A program made the position numbers and the translations under genes. Shown piece by piece: positions 6,786 to 6,939 of a stretch of 6,939 bases of DNA (positions are counted from its first letter, which is position 1; every line of letters starts with the position of its first letter). Source of the DNA: Marinagarivorans sp. UBA5868 (GTDB lineage: Bacteria; Pseudomonadota; Gammaproteobacteria; Pseudomonadales; Cellvibrionaceae); NCBI GenBank assembly GCA_002432095.1, contig DJFQ01000051.1:3422-10360 (forward strand), given 5' to 3'. Under the pieces are notes generated by a model. The model searched no databases, was not told the DNA's origin, and saw nothing but the letters and a program-made list of their open reading frames with translations.

Positions 6786-6914
6786 TCATTTGATAGCTAC
6801 ATCACTTAAGAAGTGCATCCTTCAATAGATGCACCACTTGATAGATGCACCACTTGATAGATGCATCACTTGATAGATGCATGACTTGATATATGAACCA
6901 CTCGGGAGATACAC
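6775..6914 (+). repeat. 16-bp direct tandem repeat array
   Basis: The consensus unit is CACTTGATAGATGCAC (last base C or T). Eight units in exact 16-bp register fill 6787-6914, preceded by a 12-nt partial unit (6775-6786) that contains the DUF2878 stop. The three central units (6835-6882) are almost identical, while flanking ones are progressively diverged (for example CACTTAAGAAGTGCAT at 6803 and CACTCGGGAGATACAC at 6899). A further degenerate unit may extend to about 6930. Units carry TGATAG, which closes all rightward frames, and some contain the self-complementary GATGCATC. There are no unique spacers, so it is not a CRISPR array. The period is not a multiple of three. Confidence 0.9.
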
Positions 6915-6917
6915 AGC

Positions 6918-6939
6918 GTGAGTAGGATGATTTTGTGGT
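6918..6939 (+). CDS. possible start of the next gene (cut by window end)
   Basis: A GTG at 6918 opens a frame reading MSRMILW to the window edge. GGGAG (6904-6908) sits 9 nt upstream and an in-frame ATG follows at 6927. Only seven codons are visible, so the product cannot be named. Related operons often continue with further envelope or lipid genes (DUF3833 and others), which makes a gene here plausible. If real, its leader consists largely of the tandem repeats. Confidence 0.35.

Noticed and set aside
6775..6914. CRISPR array interpretation of the repeats
   Set aside because: Units are contiguous with no unique spacers and only 16 bp long, and no cas gene is nearby.
6802..6939. Minus-strand frame open from the right edge for 45 codons through the repeats, encoding a loose 16-residue repeat (IYQV.HL)
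   Set aside because: A 16-bp period automatically yields a 16-residue period in any open frame; no start or homology is visible. It could be the tail of a leftward gene, but nothing else supports that.

Overview
The window (moderate GC by eye) looks like a gammaproteobacterial chromosome segment, possibly from a marine or Cellvibrio-like lineage. The lineage call is an inference from protein style and gene order, not from a marker gene. It holds a nearly complete singlet-oxygen/photo-oxidative stress locus of the RpoE(ECF11)-ChrR type, with an attached membrane-lipid modification operon.

Layout. Bases 1-146 contain no convincing gene, only a weak terminator-like hairpin for the leftward transcript. 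On the minus strand, an ECF sigma factor (843-1460) is followed 3 nt later by its zinc-dependent anti-sigma factor ChrR (147-839). The 223-bp divergent region (1461-1683) carries a very good ECF11-type promoter firing leftward (TGATCC-N18-TATAAG). It also carries a second exact TGATCC facing it, in perfect dyad symmetry, which may be the rightward promoter. Rightward runs a tightly packed operon: a SnoaL/NTF2-like protein (1684-2109), a short-chain dehydrogenase (2113-2904), an NAD/FAD-dependent amine-oxidase-fold flavoprotein (2917-4167), a DUF1365 protein (4164-4985), a cyclopropane-fatty-acid-synthase-like methyltransferase (4972-6234) and a DUF2878 membrane protein (6242-6781). Gaps are 3 to 12 nt or are overlaps, so the genes are probably co-transcribed and partly translationally coupled.

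How the parts work together. In the known paradigm (Rhodobacter sphaeroides RpoE-ChrR), singlet oxygen causes ChrR loss, freeing the sigma factor to transcribe its own operon and lipid-modifying genes. Cfa-like, DUF1365 and flavoprotein genes recur in that regulon and are linked to methylated and furan fatty acids. Here the Cfa-like enzyme has Ser and Gln where E. coli Cfa has the bicarbonate-binding Cys139 and His266, which hints at methyl transfer without ordinary cyclopropane closure.

Right end. A 16-bp tandem repeat array (about 8.75 units, 6775-6914) begins inside the DUF2878 stop codon. It overlaps a second TGATCC-N18-GATAAG element and leads into a possible new gene with a GTG start at 6918. 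This promoter, repeat leader and gene arrangement is the least ordinary part of the window.
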